DNA of 64,000 nucleotides from Hymenobacter lapidarius (GCF_001816145.1 NZ_MDZB01000098.1:62001-126000); one strand, 5' to 3'; counted from the first letter of the stretch, positions 20,399 through 29,232 are shown. Translations and numbers: made by a program. Notes: generated from the letters alone by a model not told the origin.

Positions 20399-21037
20399 AT
20401 GGAACTCGCAGTATATAGCCTCAAAGGCGAAGACACCGGCCGCAAGGTGACCCTGTCTGACGCCATCTTCGGTCTCGAAGTAAACGAGCACGTGATGTAC
20501 CTGGACGTGAAGCAGTACCTGGCCAACCAGCGCCAAGGCACGCACAAGTCCAAGCAGCGCAATGAGGTGCACGGCACCACCAAGAAGCTGAAGAAGCAAA
20601 AAGGTACGGGCGGTGCCCGTGCCGGCAGCATGAAGTCGGGTGTGTTCGTGGGCGGTGGCCGCATGTTCGGTCCGCAGCCCCGCGACTACAACTTCAAGCT
20701 GAACAAGAAGACCAAGCGCGTAGCCCGCCTCTCGGCTTTGTCGAGCCTGGCGAAAGATGGCAAAATCTCCGTTGTGGAGAACATTGCCATGGACGCTCCC
20801 CGCACCAAGGACTTCCTCGCCATCATGACCGGCCTCAAGCTGAACAATGGCAAAAAGACCATGCTCGTGACCGGTGAGGTCAACAAGAACGTCATCCTCA
20901 GCGCCCGCAACCTGCAGAAAGTGAAAGTGTCGACGCCCATCGGCCTCAACACCCACGACCTGCTGAACACGGACACGCTGCTGATTTCGGAAGACGGCAT
21001 GGCTTCATTGGTTGAACTCTATAGCACCGCCGAATAA
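20399..21037 (+). CDS. rplD: 50S ribosomal protein L4
   Basis: L4 lines the nascent peptide exit tunnel with an extended loop. The 212-residue protein has the tunnel-loop signature QKGTGGARAGSMKSGVFVGGG at about 63-83. In E. coli L4 represses the S10 operon. The stop codon overlaps the start of rplW by one base (TAATG). Confidence 0.98.
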   Translation: MELAVYSLKGEDTGRKVTLSDAIFGLEVNEHVMYLDVKQYLANQRQGTHKSKQRNEVHGTTKKLKKQKGTGGARAGSMKSGVFVGGGRMFGPQPRDYNFKLNKKTKRVARLSALSSLAKDGKISVVENIAMDAPRTKDFLAIMTGLKLNNGKKTMLVTGEVNKNVILSARNLQKVKVSTPIGLNTHDLLNTDTLLISEDGMASLVELYSTAE

Positions 21038-21324
21038 TGAGCACGCTGAAACGCCCCATCATTACCGAAAAGGCCACCGGTCTTAACGAGAAGGGTCGCT
21101 ACACTTTCGAAGTGGAGCGCACCGCCAACAAAGTGCAAATCAAGAAGGACATCGAAACGCTGTACGGCGTGACCGTGACCGACATCAACACGATGCGCAC
21201 CATTGGCAAAATGAAGTCGAAAGGCACTAAAGGCGGCCAGGTTTCCGGCCGCCGCGCCCACGGCAAGAAAGCCATTGTCACTGTGAAAGAAGGCGACGTA
21301 ATCGACTTCTACAGCAACCTCTAG
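21037..21324 (+). CDS. rplW: 50S ribosomal protein L23
   Basis: L23 lies at the tunnel exit and docks trigger factor and SRP. It has 95 residues, starting MSTLKRPIITEKATGLNEK, with the loop GTKGGQVSGRRAHGKKAIV. Its ATG overlaps the rplD stop, which suggests translational coupling. Confidence 0.98.
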   Translation: MSTLKRPIITEKATGLNEKGRYTFEVERTANKVQIKKDIETLYGVTVTDINTMRTIGKMKSKGTKGGQVSGRRAHGKKAIVTVKEGDVIDFYSNL

Positions 21325-21368
21325 GCTTCGCCTCAATTCTTCCGCCGCAAAAGCACAACTAGCTAGTA

Positions 21369-22196
21369 ATGGCACTTAAAAAACTCAGACCAACCAGCCC
21401 AGGGCAACGCTTCCGCGTTGCACCGGCGTTCGACGAGATAACGACGTCGACCCCAGAGAAGTCCCTGATGACTTCTCTCCCCAAATCGGGTGGCCGGAAC
21501 TCTTCCGGTAAAATGTCCAACCGCTACATCGGCGGTGGTCATAAAACCCAGTACCGTATCGTGGACTTCAAGCGTGACAAGGCCGGTGTGCCCGCCACGG
21601 TTAAGACCATTGAGTACGACCCCAACCGCACCGCCCGCATCGCCCTGCTCAGCTACGCTGACGGCGAGAAGCGCTACATCATCGCACCCGCCGGCATGAC
21701 CGTGGGCACGAAGGTTGTATCAGGTACGGGCGTGGCTCCCGAAGTGGGCAATACCTTGCCGCTGCGCGAGATTCCCCTCGGTACCATCCTCCACAACATT
21801 GAGCTGCAGCCCGGTCAGGGCGCGGCCATGGCTCGCTCGGCCGGTACCTACGCCCAAATCGTAGCCCGCGAAGAGCGTTACGCCACGTTGAAATTGCCTT
21901 CCGGCGAAATGCGCATGGTCCTCGTGACCTGCATGGCCACGGTTGGTACGGTTTCGAACGGTGACCACATGAACACCCGGATGGGTAAGGCTGGCCGTAA
22001 CCGGTGGGCTGGTCGTCGTCCTCGCGTTCGTGGTGTTGCCATGAACCCTGTCGACCACCCCATGGGTGGTGGTGAAGGCAAGTCGTCGGGTGGTCACCCA
22101 CGGAGCCGCAACGGTATTTTGGCCAAGGGCCAGAAGACCCGCAACAAGAACAAGTATTCGGAGAACCTGATTGTGAGCCGCAAAGGCAAGAAGTAA
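21369..22196 (+). CDS. rplB: 50S ribosomal protein L2
   Basis: L2 is needed for subunit association and peptidyl transferase function. It is 275 residues, starting [15 protein letters not shown]. The C-terminal motif [19 protein letters not shown] contains the conserved histidine near the active centre. Four bases separate it from rpsS. Confidence 0.99.
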   Translation: MALKKLRPTSPGQRFRVAPAFDEITTSTPEKSLMTSLPKSGGRNSSGKMSNRYIGGGHKTQYRIVDFKRDKAGVPATVKTIEYDPNRTARIALLSYADGEKRYIIAPAGMTVGTKVVSGTGVAPEVGNTLPLREIPLGTILHNIELQPGQGAAMARSAGTYAQIVAREERYATLKLPSGEMRMVLVTCMATVGTVSNGDHMNTRMGKAGRNRWAGRRPRVRGVAMNPVDHPMGGGEGKSSGGHPRSRNGILAKGQKTRNKNKYSENLIVSRKGKK

Positions 22197-22199
22197 CAT

Positions 22200-22478
22200 A
22201 TGGCACGTTCACTCAAAAAAGGGCCGTACATTGACTTCCGGCTGGAAAAGAAAGTCTCGGCACTCGAAACGGCTGGTAAGAAATCGGTGGTAAAGACTTG
22301 GTCGCGCCGCTCGATGATTTCCCCGGATTTCGTTGGCCACACGTTCGCTGTTCACAACGGCAATAAGTTCATCCCGGTGTATGTGACCGAGAACATGGTA
22401 GGGCACAAGTTGGGCGAATTTGCCCCAACGCGTAACTTCCGTGGTCACGTCGCCAAAAAAGATAAAGGCAAGCGCTAA
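22200..22478 (+). CDS. rpsS: 30S ribosomal protein S19
   Basis: S19 is a head protein that pairs with S13 at the subunit bridge. It has 92 residues: [19 protein letters not shown], then the conserved [19 protein letters not shown] stretch. It lies 1 nt before rplV. Confidence 0.99.
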   Translation: MARSLKKGPYIDFRLEKKVSALETAGKKSVVKTWSRRSMISPDFVGHTFAVHNGNKFIPVYVTENMVGHKLGEFAPTRNFRGHVAKKDKGKR

Positions 22479-22479
22479 G

Positions 22480-22902
22480 ATGGAAGCAGTAGCAAAACTC
22501 CGCAATGTGCCGACCTCGCCTCGTAAGATGCGACTGGTGGCCGACCTCGTGCGCGGCAAGAAAGTGACCCAGGCCCTCGGCCTGTTGCGCTTCGAAGCCA
22601 ACATCGGCGCCGAGAAGATTGAGAAACTGCTCCTTTCGGCCTTGGCCAACTGGCAGCAGCACAACGAAGAAGAGCGAATTGAGGACGCAAACCTCTACAT
22701 CAGCGAAATCTTCGTGGACGAGGGACGCCAGTTGAAGCGCCTGCGCCCCGCCCCCCAGGGCCGTGGCCACCGCATCCGCAAGCGCAGCAACCACGTGACG
22801 CTGAAAATCGACACGAAAGTGGAGAAGCTCGGCAAGAAAACCACCGAGCACGCGAAGCAAGTTGGTACTACCGAAAAACCTAAGGCCGACGCCAAATCCT
22901 AA
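22480..22902 (+). CDS. rplV: 50S ribosomal protein L22
   Basis: L22 spans the large subunit and forms part of the exit-tunnel constriction. The ATG at 22480, just after the rpsS stop, gives [20 protein letters not shown] and 140 residues; the in-frame extension back to 22420 overlaps rpsS and is rejected. The tunnel hairpin [20 protein letters not shown] is intact. The C-terminus carries a short lysine/threonine-rich extension. Confidence 0.98.
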   Translation: MEAVAKLRNVPTSPRKMRLVADLVRGKKVTQALGLLRFEANIGAEKIEKLLLSALANWQQHNEEERIEDANLYISEIFVDEGRQLKRLRPAPQGRGHRIRKRSNHVTLKIDTKVEKLGKKTTEHAKQVGTTEKPKADAKS

Positions 22903-22908
22903 TTTAAT

Positions 22909-23799
22909 ATGGGACAGAAAGTAAATCCGGTTGGCTTCCGCTTGGGAGTAATTAAAGGCTGGGACTCGAACTGGTACGGCGGCAAGGACTTCGCCGAGAA
23001 ATTGGTGGAGGACGAGAAAATCCGCAAGTACATCAACGCTCGCATTCAAAAAGGTGGCATCAGCCGCATTGTGATTGAGCGCACCCTGAAGCGTATCACC
23101 ATCACCATCAACACGGCTCGTCCGGGTGTGGTAATCGGTAAAGGCGGCCAGGAGGTTGACAAGATTAAGGACGAGCTGAAGCAAATCACCAGCAAAGACG
23201 TTCAAATCAACATCTTCGAAATCAAGCGTCCGGAGTTGGATGCCAAGCTGGTAGGCGAGAGCATCGCCCAGCAGCTGGCCGCTCGTATCTCCTTCCGTCG
23301 CGCCATGAAAATGTCGATTCAGGCGGCTATGCGTGTTGGTGCCGAAGGCATCAAGATTCAGTGCGGTGGCCGTCTCGGCGGTGCGGAGATTGCCCGTTCG
23401 GAGCAGTACAAAGAAGGTCGTACGCCGCTGCACACGCTGCGCGCCGATATCGACTACGCTTTGTCGGAAGCTCAGACCGTGTATGGCAAAATCGGCATCA
23501 AGGTGTGGGTAATGCGCGGTGAGGTGTTCGGCAAGCCCGACCTCTCGCCCAACCAGCAGCTCACCAACCCCGGTGGCGATGCCGGTGGACGTCGTGACGA
23601 CCGTGGCCCCCGTGGCGAGCGTCGTGAAGGCGACCGCGGCCCGCGTCGTGACGGTGGTGCTGGTGGCCGTGGTGGCAACGACCGTGGCGGCAACGCCGGC
23701 GGTGGTGCTCCTCGCGGCGACAACGCCGGTCCCCGCCGCAATGGCCCCGCCGCTGGTGGTGGTGCTGCTGGTGGTGCCCCTCGCGGCCCGCGTCGCTAG
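22909..23799 (+). CDS. rpsC: 30S ribosomal protein S3 with RG-rich tail
   Basis: S3 forms the mRNA entry channel with S4 and S5. The canonical part (KH domain with [18 protein letters not shown], then the C-terminal domain) ends near residue 210. It is followed by a low-complexity tail of about 85 residues made of Gly, Arg, Asp, Asn and Ala, with many RGG/GGR-like triplets ([18 protein letters not shown]). E. coli S3 has 233 residues, this one 296. Such tails bind RNA in other proteins; the role here is unknown. A bare palindrome lies directly downstream. Confidence 0.97.
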   Translation: MGQKVNPVGFRLGVIKGWDSNWYGGKDFAEKLVEDEKIRKYINARIQKGGISRIVIERTLKRITITINTARPGVVIGKGGQEVDKIKDELKQITSKDVQINIFEIKRPELDAKLVGESIAQQLAARISFRRAMKMSIQAAMRVGAEGIKIQCGGRLGGAEIARSEQYKEGRTPLHTLRADIDYALSEAQTVYGKIGIKVWVMRGEVFGKPDLSPNQQLTNPGGDAGGRRDDRGPRGERREGDRGPRRDGGAGGRGGNDRGGNAGGGAPRGDNAGPRRNGPAAGGGAAGGAPRGPRR

Positions 23800-23825
23800 T
23801 TTCTAACATGAACGTTTTGAATTAA

Positions 23826-23929
23826 CAGAACGTCATGCTGAGCTTGCCGAAGCATCTCTACCGCTTCGTTGAATCAGCTTGATTACTCTCGTGGTAGAGA
23901 TGCTTCGGCAAGCTCAGCATGACGTTCTG
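23826..23929. repeat. Bare palindromic element (copy 2) between rpsC and rplP
   Basis: The left arm 23826-23862 and right arm 23893-23929 are perfect inverted copies over 37 nt, with a 30-nt loop. The core is the same as in the GIY-YIG element at 13581-13969 (gtcatgctgagcttgccgaagcatct). There is no reading frame inside and no T tract, so in the polycistronic mRNA it would form a very stable stem between two essential genes. Confidence 0.85.
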
Positions 23930-23975
23930 GTTTTGACGTTCTATCTTCTTCTGAATTCTTTTAAATTTCAATCAA

Positions 23976-24401
23976 ATGTTACAACCGAAAAGGACCAAGT
24001 ATCGCAAGATGCAAAAGGGTCGCGTAACAGGCCTCGCCTACCGCGGCAGCTCCATAGACTTCGGTTCGTTCGCTATCAAGTCGCTGGAAGTGTCTTGGAT
24101 TACGGCTCGCCAAATTGAGGCGGCTCGTATTGCCATGACCCGCGCCATGAAACGCGAAGGGCAAGTATGGATTCGCATTTTCCCCGACAAACCCATTACA
24201 AAGAAGCCTGCTGAAGTGCGGATGGGTAAGGGCAAAGGCTCGCCCGAGTATTGGGTAGCCTGCGTGAAGCCGGGTCAAATCATGTTCGAGTCGGACGGCG
24301 TGTCGCTGGAAGTAGCCAAGGAGTCGCTGCGTCTCGCGGCTCAGAAGCTGCCGGTTCGTACTTCATTCGTGGTTCGCCGCGACTACACGGACGCCGCTTA
24401 A
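23976..24401 (+). CDS. rplP: 50S ribosomal protein L16
   Basis: L16 positions the A-site tRNA and is a late-assembly protein. It is 141 residues, starting [19 protein letters not shown]. The conserved arginine-rich loop [19 protein letters not shown] is present. The gene follows the palindrome by 46 nt and nearly abuts rpmC. Confidence 0.99.
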   Translation: MLQPKRTKYRKMQKGRVTGLAYRGSSIDFGSFAIKSLEVSWITARQIEAARIAMTRAMKREGQVWIRIFPDKPITKKPAEVRMGKGKGSPEYWVACVKPGQIMFESDGVSLEVAKESLRLAAQKLPVRTSFVVRRDYTDAA

Positions 24402-24402
24402 G

Positions 24403-24615
24403 ATGAAAAACAAGACCGACCACAAAGGCCTTTCCGCTGAAGCGCTGAAAGAGCAACTCACCACCGAGCAGGCTACGGGCCAGCAGCTGCGTTTCGCTCA
24501 TGCGATTTCGCCCCTGGAAAACCCCGCCCGACTCAAGGCCAACCGTAAAAACGTCGCCCGCTTGCTCACCGAGCAGACTCGTCGGAAAAACGAGCAGGCC
24601 TCTAACCCCGCTTAA
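24403..24615 (+). CDS. rpmC: 50S ribosomal protein L29
   Basis: L29 sits at the tunnel exit next to L23. The protein is 70 residues with two helices: [23 protein letters not shown] and then [20 protein letters not shown], the typical L29 pair. The N-terminal part is divergent from E. coli, so recognition rests partly on gene order between rplP and rpsQ. Confidence 0.95.
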   Translation: MKNKTDHKGLSAEALKEQLTTEQATGQQLRFAHAISPLENPARLKANRKNVARLLTEQTRRKNEQASNPA

Positions 24616-24620
24616 TTCCG

Positions 24621-24920
24621 ATGGCAACCGACGTAACAACCCAAGACCAAACCGCTGCCGAAGAAGCCTCGCGCAACATGCGCAAGGAAATCACCGGCAA
24701 GGTGACGAGCAGCAAGATGGACAAGTCCATCACCGTAGCTGTGGTGCAGAAGCAAAAGCACCCCATGTACGGCAAGTTCGTGACCAAGACCACGAAATTC
24801 CACGCCCACGACGAGAACAACGAGTGTGGCGAAGGCGACACGGTTCTTATCATGAGCACCCGCCCGCTGAGCAAAACCAAGCGGTGGCGCCTGGTGGAAA
24901 TTATTGAACGCGCTAAATAA
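24621..24920 (+). CDS. rpsQ: 30S ribosomal protein S17
   Basis: S17 is a primary 16S rRNA binding OB-fold protein. It has 99 residues; the first 20 are a polar extension before the usual start [19 protein letters not shown]. The motif [21 protein letters not shown] closes the fold. Confidence 0.98.
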   Translation: MATDVTTQDQTAAEEASRNMRKEITGKVTSSKMDKSITVAVVQKQKHPMYGKFVTKTTKFHAHDENNECGEGDTVLIMSTRPLSKTKRWRLVEIIERAK

Positions 24921-24929
24921 TCTAATTCG

Positions 24930-25298
24930 ATGATACAGCAAGAATCCCGCCTGACGGTGGCCGATAACAGCGGCGCCAAGGAAGTCCTCTGCATCCGCGT
25001 TTTGGGTGGCACGGGCAAGAAATACGCCAGCGTTGGCGACAAGATTGTGGTAGCCATCAAGTCGGCTATCCCTTCGGGCAACGCCAAGAAAGGCACCGTG
25101 AGCAAGGCCGTAGTGGTGCGTGTGAAGAAAGAAGTACGCCGCAAAGACGGTTCGTACATTCGCTTCGACGACAACGCTGCTGTGTTGCTCAACAACAACG
25201 ACGAGCCCCGCGGCACGCGCATCTTCGGCCCAGTGGCCCGTGAGTTGCGCGAGCGTCAGTTCATGAAAATCGTATCCCTAGCCCCCGAAGTACTCTAA
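24930..25298 (+). CDS. rplN: 50S ribosomal protein L14
   Basis: L14 forms an intersubunit bridge and is the docking site of RsfS. It has 122 residues, starting [19 protein letters not shown], with the family signature ending [20 protein letters not shown]. Three bases separate it from rplX. Confidence 0.99.
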   Translation: MIQQESRLTVADNSGAKEVLCIRVLGGTGKKYASVGDKIVVAIKSAIPSGNAKKGTVSKAVVVRVKKEVRRKDGSYIRFDDNAAVLLNNNDEPRGTRIFGPVARELRERQFMKIVSLAPEVL

Positions 25299-25301
25299 GC
25301 C

Positions 25302-25646
25302 ATGGCTATCAGAAAAGCAGACCCCGTGCAACTGCACGTAAAGTCGGGCGATACCGTGAAGGTGATTGCAGGCGACGAAAAGGGCAAAACCGGCAAAATC
25401 GTGTCGGTAAACCGGGTAACCCAGCGCGTAACCGTTGAGGGGTTGAACCTGGTGACGAAACACAACAAGCCGAGCGCCAAATCGCCCCAGGGCGGCATCA
25501 CCAAGATGGAGGCGCCCATGCACGTGAGCAACGTGCAGGCTATCAACCCCACCACTGGTGAGCGTGTGCGCAAAGGCGCTGCAGCGGCCGCAGCTCCGGC
25601 TGCTCCTGCTAAGGCCAAGCGTGCCACTGCCAAGAAAACGGCGTAA
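25302..25646 (+). CDS. rplX: 50S ribosomal protein L24
   Basis: L24 is an assembly initiator with a KOW fold ([22 protein letters not shown], about 12-33). The 114-residue protein carries an Ala/Pro/Lys-rich tail of about 25 residues beyond the domain. It lies between rplN and rplE as usual. Confidence 0.98.
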   Translation: MAIRKADPVQLHVKSGDTVKVIAGDEKGKTGKIVSVNRVTQRVTVEGLNLVTKHNKPSAKSPQGGITKMEAPMHVSNVQAINPTTGERVRKGAAAAAAPAAPAKAKRATAKKTA

Positions 25647-25660
25647 CTGCCCCCTGCATC

Positions 25661-26215
25661 ATGGCCCGTCTCAAAGACATTTATAAAAAAGACATCGTAC
25701 CCGCGCTCCAGGAGAAATTCCAGTTCAAGAGCATTATGCAGGTACCCCGTGTCACCAAAATCTGCATCAACCGTGGCATTGGCGCTGCGGTAGCTGACAA
25801 GAAGCTGGTCGACAACGGTGTGGAAGAACTGACGGTTATCACCGGCCAGAAAGCCATTGCAACGATTGCTAAGAAGTCGGTTTCTAACTTTAAGCTTCGC
25901 GAAGGCATGCCTATCGGCGCCAAAGTGACGCTGCGTGGTGAGAAAATGTACGAGTTCATGGACCGTCTGCTGACGGTAGCCTTGCCTCGCGTACGTGACT
26001 TCAAAGGCATCAACGACAAAGGTTTCGATGGTCGTGGCAACTACACGCTCGGCGTGAAGGAGCAAATCATCTTCCCCGAAATCTCGATTGACAAAATCAA
26101 AAGCATCTCGGGCATGGACATCACGTTCGTGACCAGCGCCGAGAACGATGAGCAGAGCTACGAGCTGCTCAAGGCTTTCGGTATGCCTTTCGCTAACGCT
26201 AAAAAAGACGCTTAA
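25661..26215 (+). CDS. rplE: 50S ribosomal protein L5
   Basis: L5 binds 5S rRNA and contacts the P-site tRNA. It is 184 residues, starting [20 protein letters not shown], with [21 protein letters not shown] and the C-terminal [25 protein letters not shown] strand. Twelve bases separate it from rpsN. Confidence 0.98.
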   Translation: MARLKDIYKKDIVPALQEKFQFKSIMQVPRVTKICINRGIGAAVADKKLVDNGVEELTVITGQKAIATIAKKSVSNFKLREGMPIGAKVTLRGEKMYEFMDRLLTVALPRVRDFKGINDKGFDGRGNYTLGVKEQIIFPEISIDKIKSISGMDITFVTSAENDEQSYELLKAFGMPFANAKKDA

Positions 26216-26227
26216 TCCCTACCTCTT

Positions 26228-26497
26228 ATGGCTAAAGAATCCATCAAAGCACGGGAGCGCAAGCGCATTGCCACCGTGGCCCGCTACGCTGAGAAGCGCA
26301 AGGCTCTGAAAGCTGCCGGCGACTACGAAGGTCTCGACAAGCTGCCCAAAAACGCTTCGCCCGTGCGCCTGCACAACCGCGACATGATTGACGGCCGCCC
26401 CCGCGGCTACATGCGCAAGTTTGGCATCAGCCGCGTGCGTTTCCGCGAAATGGCCCTCGCTGGGAAAATTCCCGGTGTGACCAAGTCGAGCTGGTAG
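26228..26497 (+). CDS. rpsN: 30S ribosomal protein S14 (zinc-free form)
   Basis: S14 is a head protein of the 30S subunit. The 89-residue long form has no CxxC pairs and so does not bind zinc; the conserved part is [20 protein letters not shown]. rpsH normally follows directly, but here a terminator and a 1.4-kb island intervene. Confidence 0.98.
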   Translation: MAKESIKARERKRIATVARYAEKRKALKAAGDYEGLDKLPKNASPVRLHNRDMIDGRPRGYMRKFGISRVRFREMALAGKIPGVTKSSW

Positions 26498-26520
26498 TAT
26501 CCGGTTCTGCATCAAGATTG

Positions 26521-26560
26521 AAAAGGTCCAAGCAATTTATTGCTTGGACCTTTTCATTTG
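26521..26560 (+). terminator. Terminator after rpsN
   Basis: The stem aaaaggtccaagcaa / ttgcttggacctttt, with a short tta loop, ends in a T-rich run. It cuts the S10/spc transcript before the island. Confidence 0.9.
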
Positions 26561-26599
26561 GCATTACCTTTCTGCTCAAACCATTTTTTAAGCATTTAC

Positions 26600-26968
26600 C
26601 TTTCATTTACGGAAAATACCTTCCCATTTCAAGTTGATAAATTGACGGATGAGGAGTCAGAAAACCCTTATTTCTGTATTCAAGCTTCTGTTGGGGATAT
26701 AGAAGGTTACCCTGACCTTTTTGATGAATATGGCTTCGGTGGCAATGGCTATTAGTGGGCTGAACACATCCAAGCAATTCTTATCGAGAAAGACCCTGGG
26801 GTTTTAGAACAAATGGAATTTGACGAGGAAGGTGATACTTTCCTCGCTCGGACGGAAAACGAAGAAACAGTAACCAGATTCATGAAGTTTATTTAGCCAA
26901 TATTTGGTAGCAAAAAGACACTGAAGAAATACTTGAGTCAGGCAGACCCAAATAATTTTGAAGAATAA
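26600..26968 (+). pseudogene. Imm51-like immunity protein remnant with two in-frame stops
   Basis: One frame reads through TAG codons at 26753-26755 and 26894-26896 to a TAA at 26966-26968. The pieces, ending YGFGGNGY, then WAEHIQAIL...MEFDEEGDTFLAR, then KKTLKKYLSQADPNNFEE, form a continuous domain resembling the Imm51 immunity family of polymorphic toxin systems. No ATG precedes the conserved part. No toxin gene is adjacent. AT content is higher than in the flanking genes. The family call is moderately confident; the broken state is seen directly. Confidence 0.6.
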
Positions 26969-26978
26969 TCAAAGACAC

Positions 26979-27024
26979 CAAAAGGAATGGCCGGCTCCAA
27001 TATATGGAGCCGGCCATTCCTTTT
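26979..27024 (+). terminator. Strong hairpin terminator downstream of the Imm51 remnant
   Basis: About 20 bp of perfect stem (aaaaggaatggccggctcca with its complement), loop atata, ends in cctttt. The hairpin is symmetrical and could work in both directions. Confidence 0.85.
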
Positions 27025-27102
27025 GCTACAGCATCAACAGGGCTTCTTTAGCCACTCCCGTTTATCCAGATGCTGGGGCGGCGGATGGTGGGAGAGGAGG
27101 CG

Positions 27103-27110
27103 TATATTTG
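27103..27110 (+). promoter_or_regulatory. Promoter -7 box for hicBA
   Basis: TATATTTG matches TAnnTTTG, 40 nt before the hicB start codon. No clear TTG lies at the usual distance upstream. Confidence 0.6.
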
Positions 27111-27150
27111 AGCTAGCTCCCGGTACATAAATGAGCCGGCGGCTTAACCC

Positions 27151-27351
27151 ATGATTATTGAAACGGAACGCGAAGACAATGGCCGCTGGCTGGCCGAAGT
27201 ATTGGAAATAGACGGGGCGCTAGCTTATGGCGCTACGCGGGAAGCCGCCATTGCCAATGCACAGGCGCTGGCTTTGCGGGTATTGGCCGAACGGCTGGAG
27301 CATGGCGAGGACGTACCGGATTTAGCGGCCGTGTTTTCCATTGCGGCGTGA
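27151..27351 (+). CDS. hicB: HicB-family antitoxin (short form)
   Basis: HicB antitoxins bind and block the HicA mRNA interferase. The 66-residue protein has the partial RNase H-like fold pattern: IIETEREDNGRWLAEVLEIDG, then YGATREAAIANAQALALRVLAERLEHGE. It lacks the C-terminal DNA-binding domain of long HicB proteins, so operon autoregulation would have to work otherwise. Its stop overlaps the GTG start of hicA, and the order is antitoxin first. Short proteins of this family were sometimes misnamed as oxoisovalerate dehydrogenase subunits in old annotations. Confidence 0.85.
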   Translation: MIIETEREDNGRWLAEVLEIDGALAYGATREAAIANAQALALRVLAERLEHGEDVPDLAAVFSIAA

Positions 27352-27560
27352 GCCAGTTTGGGGCGATAAAAGCACGGCTGGTGCTGGCCGCTTTATTCCG
27401 TATCGGTTGGGAGCAGAAGCGGCAGTCCGGTTCGCACCGAACGCTGGCCCGCGTGGGGTGGCAAGACTATGTCTTTGCCTTTCACGATAGTGAAGAAATT
27501 GGGCCGGTGATGCTGAAGCGGGTGGCGAAGAAGACCGGGCTAACGCCTGAGGACTTGTAA
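27348..27560 (+). CDS. hicA: HicA-family mRNA interferase toxin
   Basis: HicA toxins are small double-stranded RNA-binding-fold ribonucleases that cut mRNA and stop growth. The 70-residue protein has RIGWEQKRQSGSHRTL with the catalytic-type histidine at residue 30, then DYVFAFHDSEEIGPVMLKRVAKKTGLTPEDL, the standard C-terminal half. It starts with GTG inside the last codons of hicB (4-nt overlap), so translation is coupled. The gene appears intact. It lies in a 1.4-kb island between rpsN and rpsH. Confidence 0.92.
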   Translation: MSQFGAIKARLVLAALFRIGWEQKRQSGSHRTLARVGWQDYVFAFHDSEEIGPVMLKRVAKKTGLTPEDL

Positions 27561-27675
27561 TCCCAGCGGCTCCCGCCACCTTGCGTTTCTTCCGATGCTT
27601 GGATGGCGGGTTGTGGGGGGAGGGGGGTAAAGGGGAATAAACCACTACCTTCTACAAGCTATTTCCAGCGCCCGC

Positions 27676-27706
27676 TTGCAAAAGCCCTGTGAGCCTGCTA
27701 CCTTTG
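27676..27706 (+). promoter_or_regulatory. First promoter upstream of rpsH
   Basis: TACCTTTG at 27699-27706, followed by CACTCCC, has TTG at 27676-27678 (20-nt spacer). The extended sequence equals that of the secE and rplC promoters. Confidence 0.75.
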
Positions 27707-27822
27707 CACTCCCAAAACCTGAGGCTTGCCTCGAAACCATTTGGCAGGTTGCCAAAAGAAACCATTGGCCGTGCCGTCGCCGGACGTGCCAAGTAGTCTT
27801 AACCGAAGTTTCGTTGGTCCCG

Positions 27823-27853
27823 TTGGGCACCCGGCGAAATTTTCTTATCTTTG
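27823..27853 (+). promoter_or_regulatory. Second promoter upstream of rpsH
   Basis: TATCTTTG at 27846-27853, followed by CGCTCC, has TTG at 27823-27825 (20-nt spacer). It lies 33 nt before the rpsH start. Two tandem promoters re-initiate spc transcription after the hicBA island. Confidence 0.75.
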
Positions 27854-27885
27854 CGCTCCGAAAAACCGGACGTATTTAACAAATA

Positions 27886-28284
27886 ATGAACACTGACCCC
27901 ATTGCCGACTACCTGACCCGGGTACGCAACGCCATCAAGGCGAACCACCGGGTGGTAGAAATCCCGGCCAGCAACATCAAAAAGGAAATCACGAAGGTGC
28001 TCTACCACAAGGGTTACATTCAGTCATACCGTTTTGATGATTCGTCGGTTCAGGGCATCATCAAGATTGCTCTGAAGTACAACCCGACAACGAAGGCACC
28101 CGCCATCACCAAGCTGCAGCGCGTTTCGACGCCTGGCTTGCGTCAGTATGTGGCCTCCGACAACCTCCCCCGCGTCCTCAGCGGTCTGGGTGTTGCCATT
28201 ATCTCGACCTCCAAGGGCGTGATGACGGAGAAGGAGTGCAAAACCGAGAACGTGGGCGGCGAGGTGCTGTGCTACGTGTACTAA
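27886..28284 (+). CDS. rpsH: 30S ribosomal protein S8
   Basis: S8 is a primary binder of 16S rRNA and in E. coli the repressor of the spc operon. It has 132 residues, starting MNTDPIADYLTRVRNAIKA, and ends with the signature ISTSKGVMTEKECKTENVGGE. Here it becomes the first gene of its transcript, behind two promoters. Confidence 0.99.
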   Translation: MNTDPIADYLTRVRNAIKANHRVVEIPASNIKKEITKVLYHKGYIQSYRFDDSSVQGIIKIALKYNPTTKAPAITKLQRVSTPGLRQYVASDNLPRVLSGLGVAIISTSKGVMTEKECKTENVGGEVLCYVY

Positions 28285-28311
28285 TCCGGAACCGCTTTAG
28301 CTAACTCAATT

Positions 28312-28866
28312 ATGTCACGTATTGGTAAACTCCCGATTTCCGTCCCAGCTGGGGTCGCTATCTCGGTTGAGAAAGACAACGTGGTAACGGTGAAAGGCCC
28401 CAAGGGCACGCTAACCACGCAAGTGGACCGCGACATCAACGTTGCCATCGAAGACGGTTCCCTCACGGTAACCCGTCCCACTGAGCAGAAGCGTCACAAA
28501 GCCATGCACGGCCTGTACCGCTCGCTCATCAACAACATGGTGCTCGGTGTGAGCAACGGTTTTGAGAAGAAGCTTGAGCTGGTGGGTGTAGGTTACAAGG
28601 CCTCGCTTGCCGGAACTACGTTGGAGTTGGCCCTCGGCTACTCGCACAACATCTTCATCTCCCTGCCAAAGGAAGTGACGGCAACAGCTGTTACCGAAAA
28701 AGGCAAAAACCCGATTGTCACGCTCAACAGCATCGACAATCAGTTGTTGGGCCAGGTGGCCGCCAAAATTCGTTCGTTGCGTAAAGTCGAGCCTTACAAA
28801 GGCAAAGGTGTACGTTTCGTGGGCGAAATCATCCGTCGCAAAGCTGGTAAAACGGCCTCTAAATAA
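28312..28866 (+). CDS. rplF: 50S ribosomal protein L6
   Basis: L6 lies near the sarcin-ricin loop. It is 184 residues with the duplicated fold: MSRIGKLPISVPAGVAISVE at the start and EPYKGKGVRFVGEIIRRKAG near the end. Confidence 0.99.
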   Translation: MSRIGKLPISVPAGVAISVEKDNVVTVKGPKGTLTTQVDRDINVAIEDGSLTVTRPTEQKRHKAMHGLYRSLINNMVLGVSNGFEKKLELVGVGYKASLAGTTLELALGYSHNIFISLPKEVTATAVTEKGKNPIVTLNSIDNQLLGQVAAKIRSLRKVEPYKGKGVRFVGEIIRRKAGKTASK

Positions 28867-28875
28867 ATTCGCATC

Positions 28876-29226
28876 ATGGCTTTTGATAAAGCAACTCGCC
28901 GCAAGCGGATTCAGCGCATCATCCGCACCAAGGTGGCTGGCACCTCCGAGCGGCCCCGGCTGTCGGTGTTCCGTAGCAATACGGGCATCTACGCTCAAAT
29001 TATTGACGACACCACCGGCCGCACACTGGCTGCTGCTACGTCTAAAAAAGTAACCGCCGAGGGTGGCAACGGGGTGGCTTTGGCTGCTGCCGTAGGTCGG
29101 CAAATTGCCGCCGTCGCCCAAGAGAAAGGCATCACGAAAGTGGTGTTCGACCGCTCGGGTTACCTCTACCACGGTCGCGTAAAATCATTGGCTGAAGGTG
29201 CCCGCGAAGGCGGCCTCAATTTCTAA
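28876..29226 (+). CDS. rplR: 50S ribosomal protein L18
   Basis: L18 binds 5S rRNA with L5. It has 116 residues: basic N-terminus [20 protein letters not shown], then [18 protein letters not shown], and the end with [20 protein letters not shown]. Confidence 0.99.
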   Translation: MAFDKATRRKRIQRIIRTKVAGTSERPRLSVFRSNTGIYAQIIDDTTGRTLAAATSKKVTAEGGNGVALAAAVGRQIAAVAQEKGITKVVFDRSGYLYHGRVKSLAEGAREGGLNF

Positions 29227-29232
29227 ACTATC

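Noticed and set aside
20359..20664. Small minus-strand frames over the rplC-rplD junction and similar short frames in the ribosomal block
   Set aside because: They overlap well-supported ribosomal genes on the other strand and show no protein-like features.
26753..26896. Amber codon reassignment (pyrrolysine or read-through) in the Imm51-like frame
   Set aside because: Every other gene in the window avoids internal TAG and several end with TAG as a normal stop. A decayed gene is the simpler explanation.
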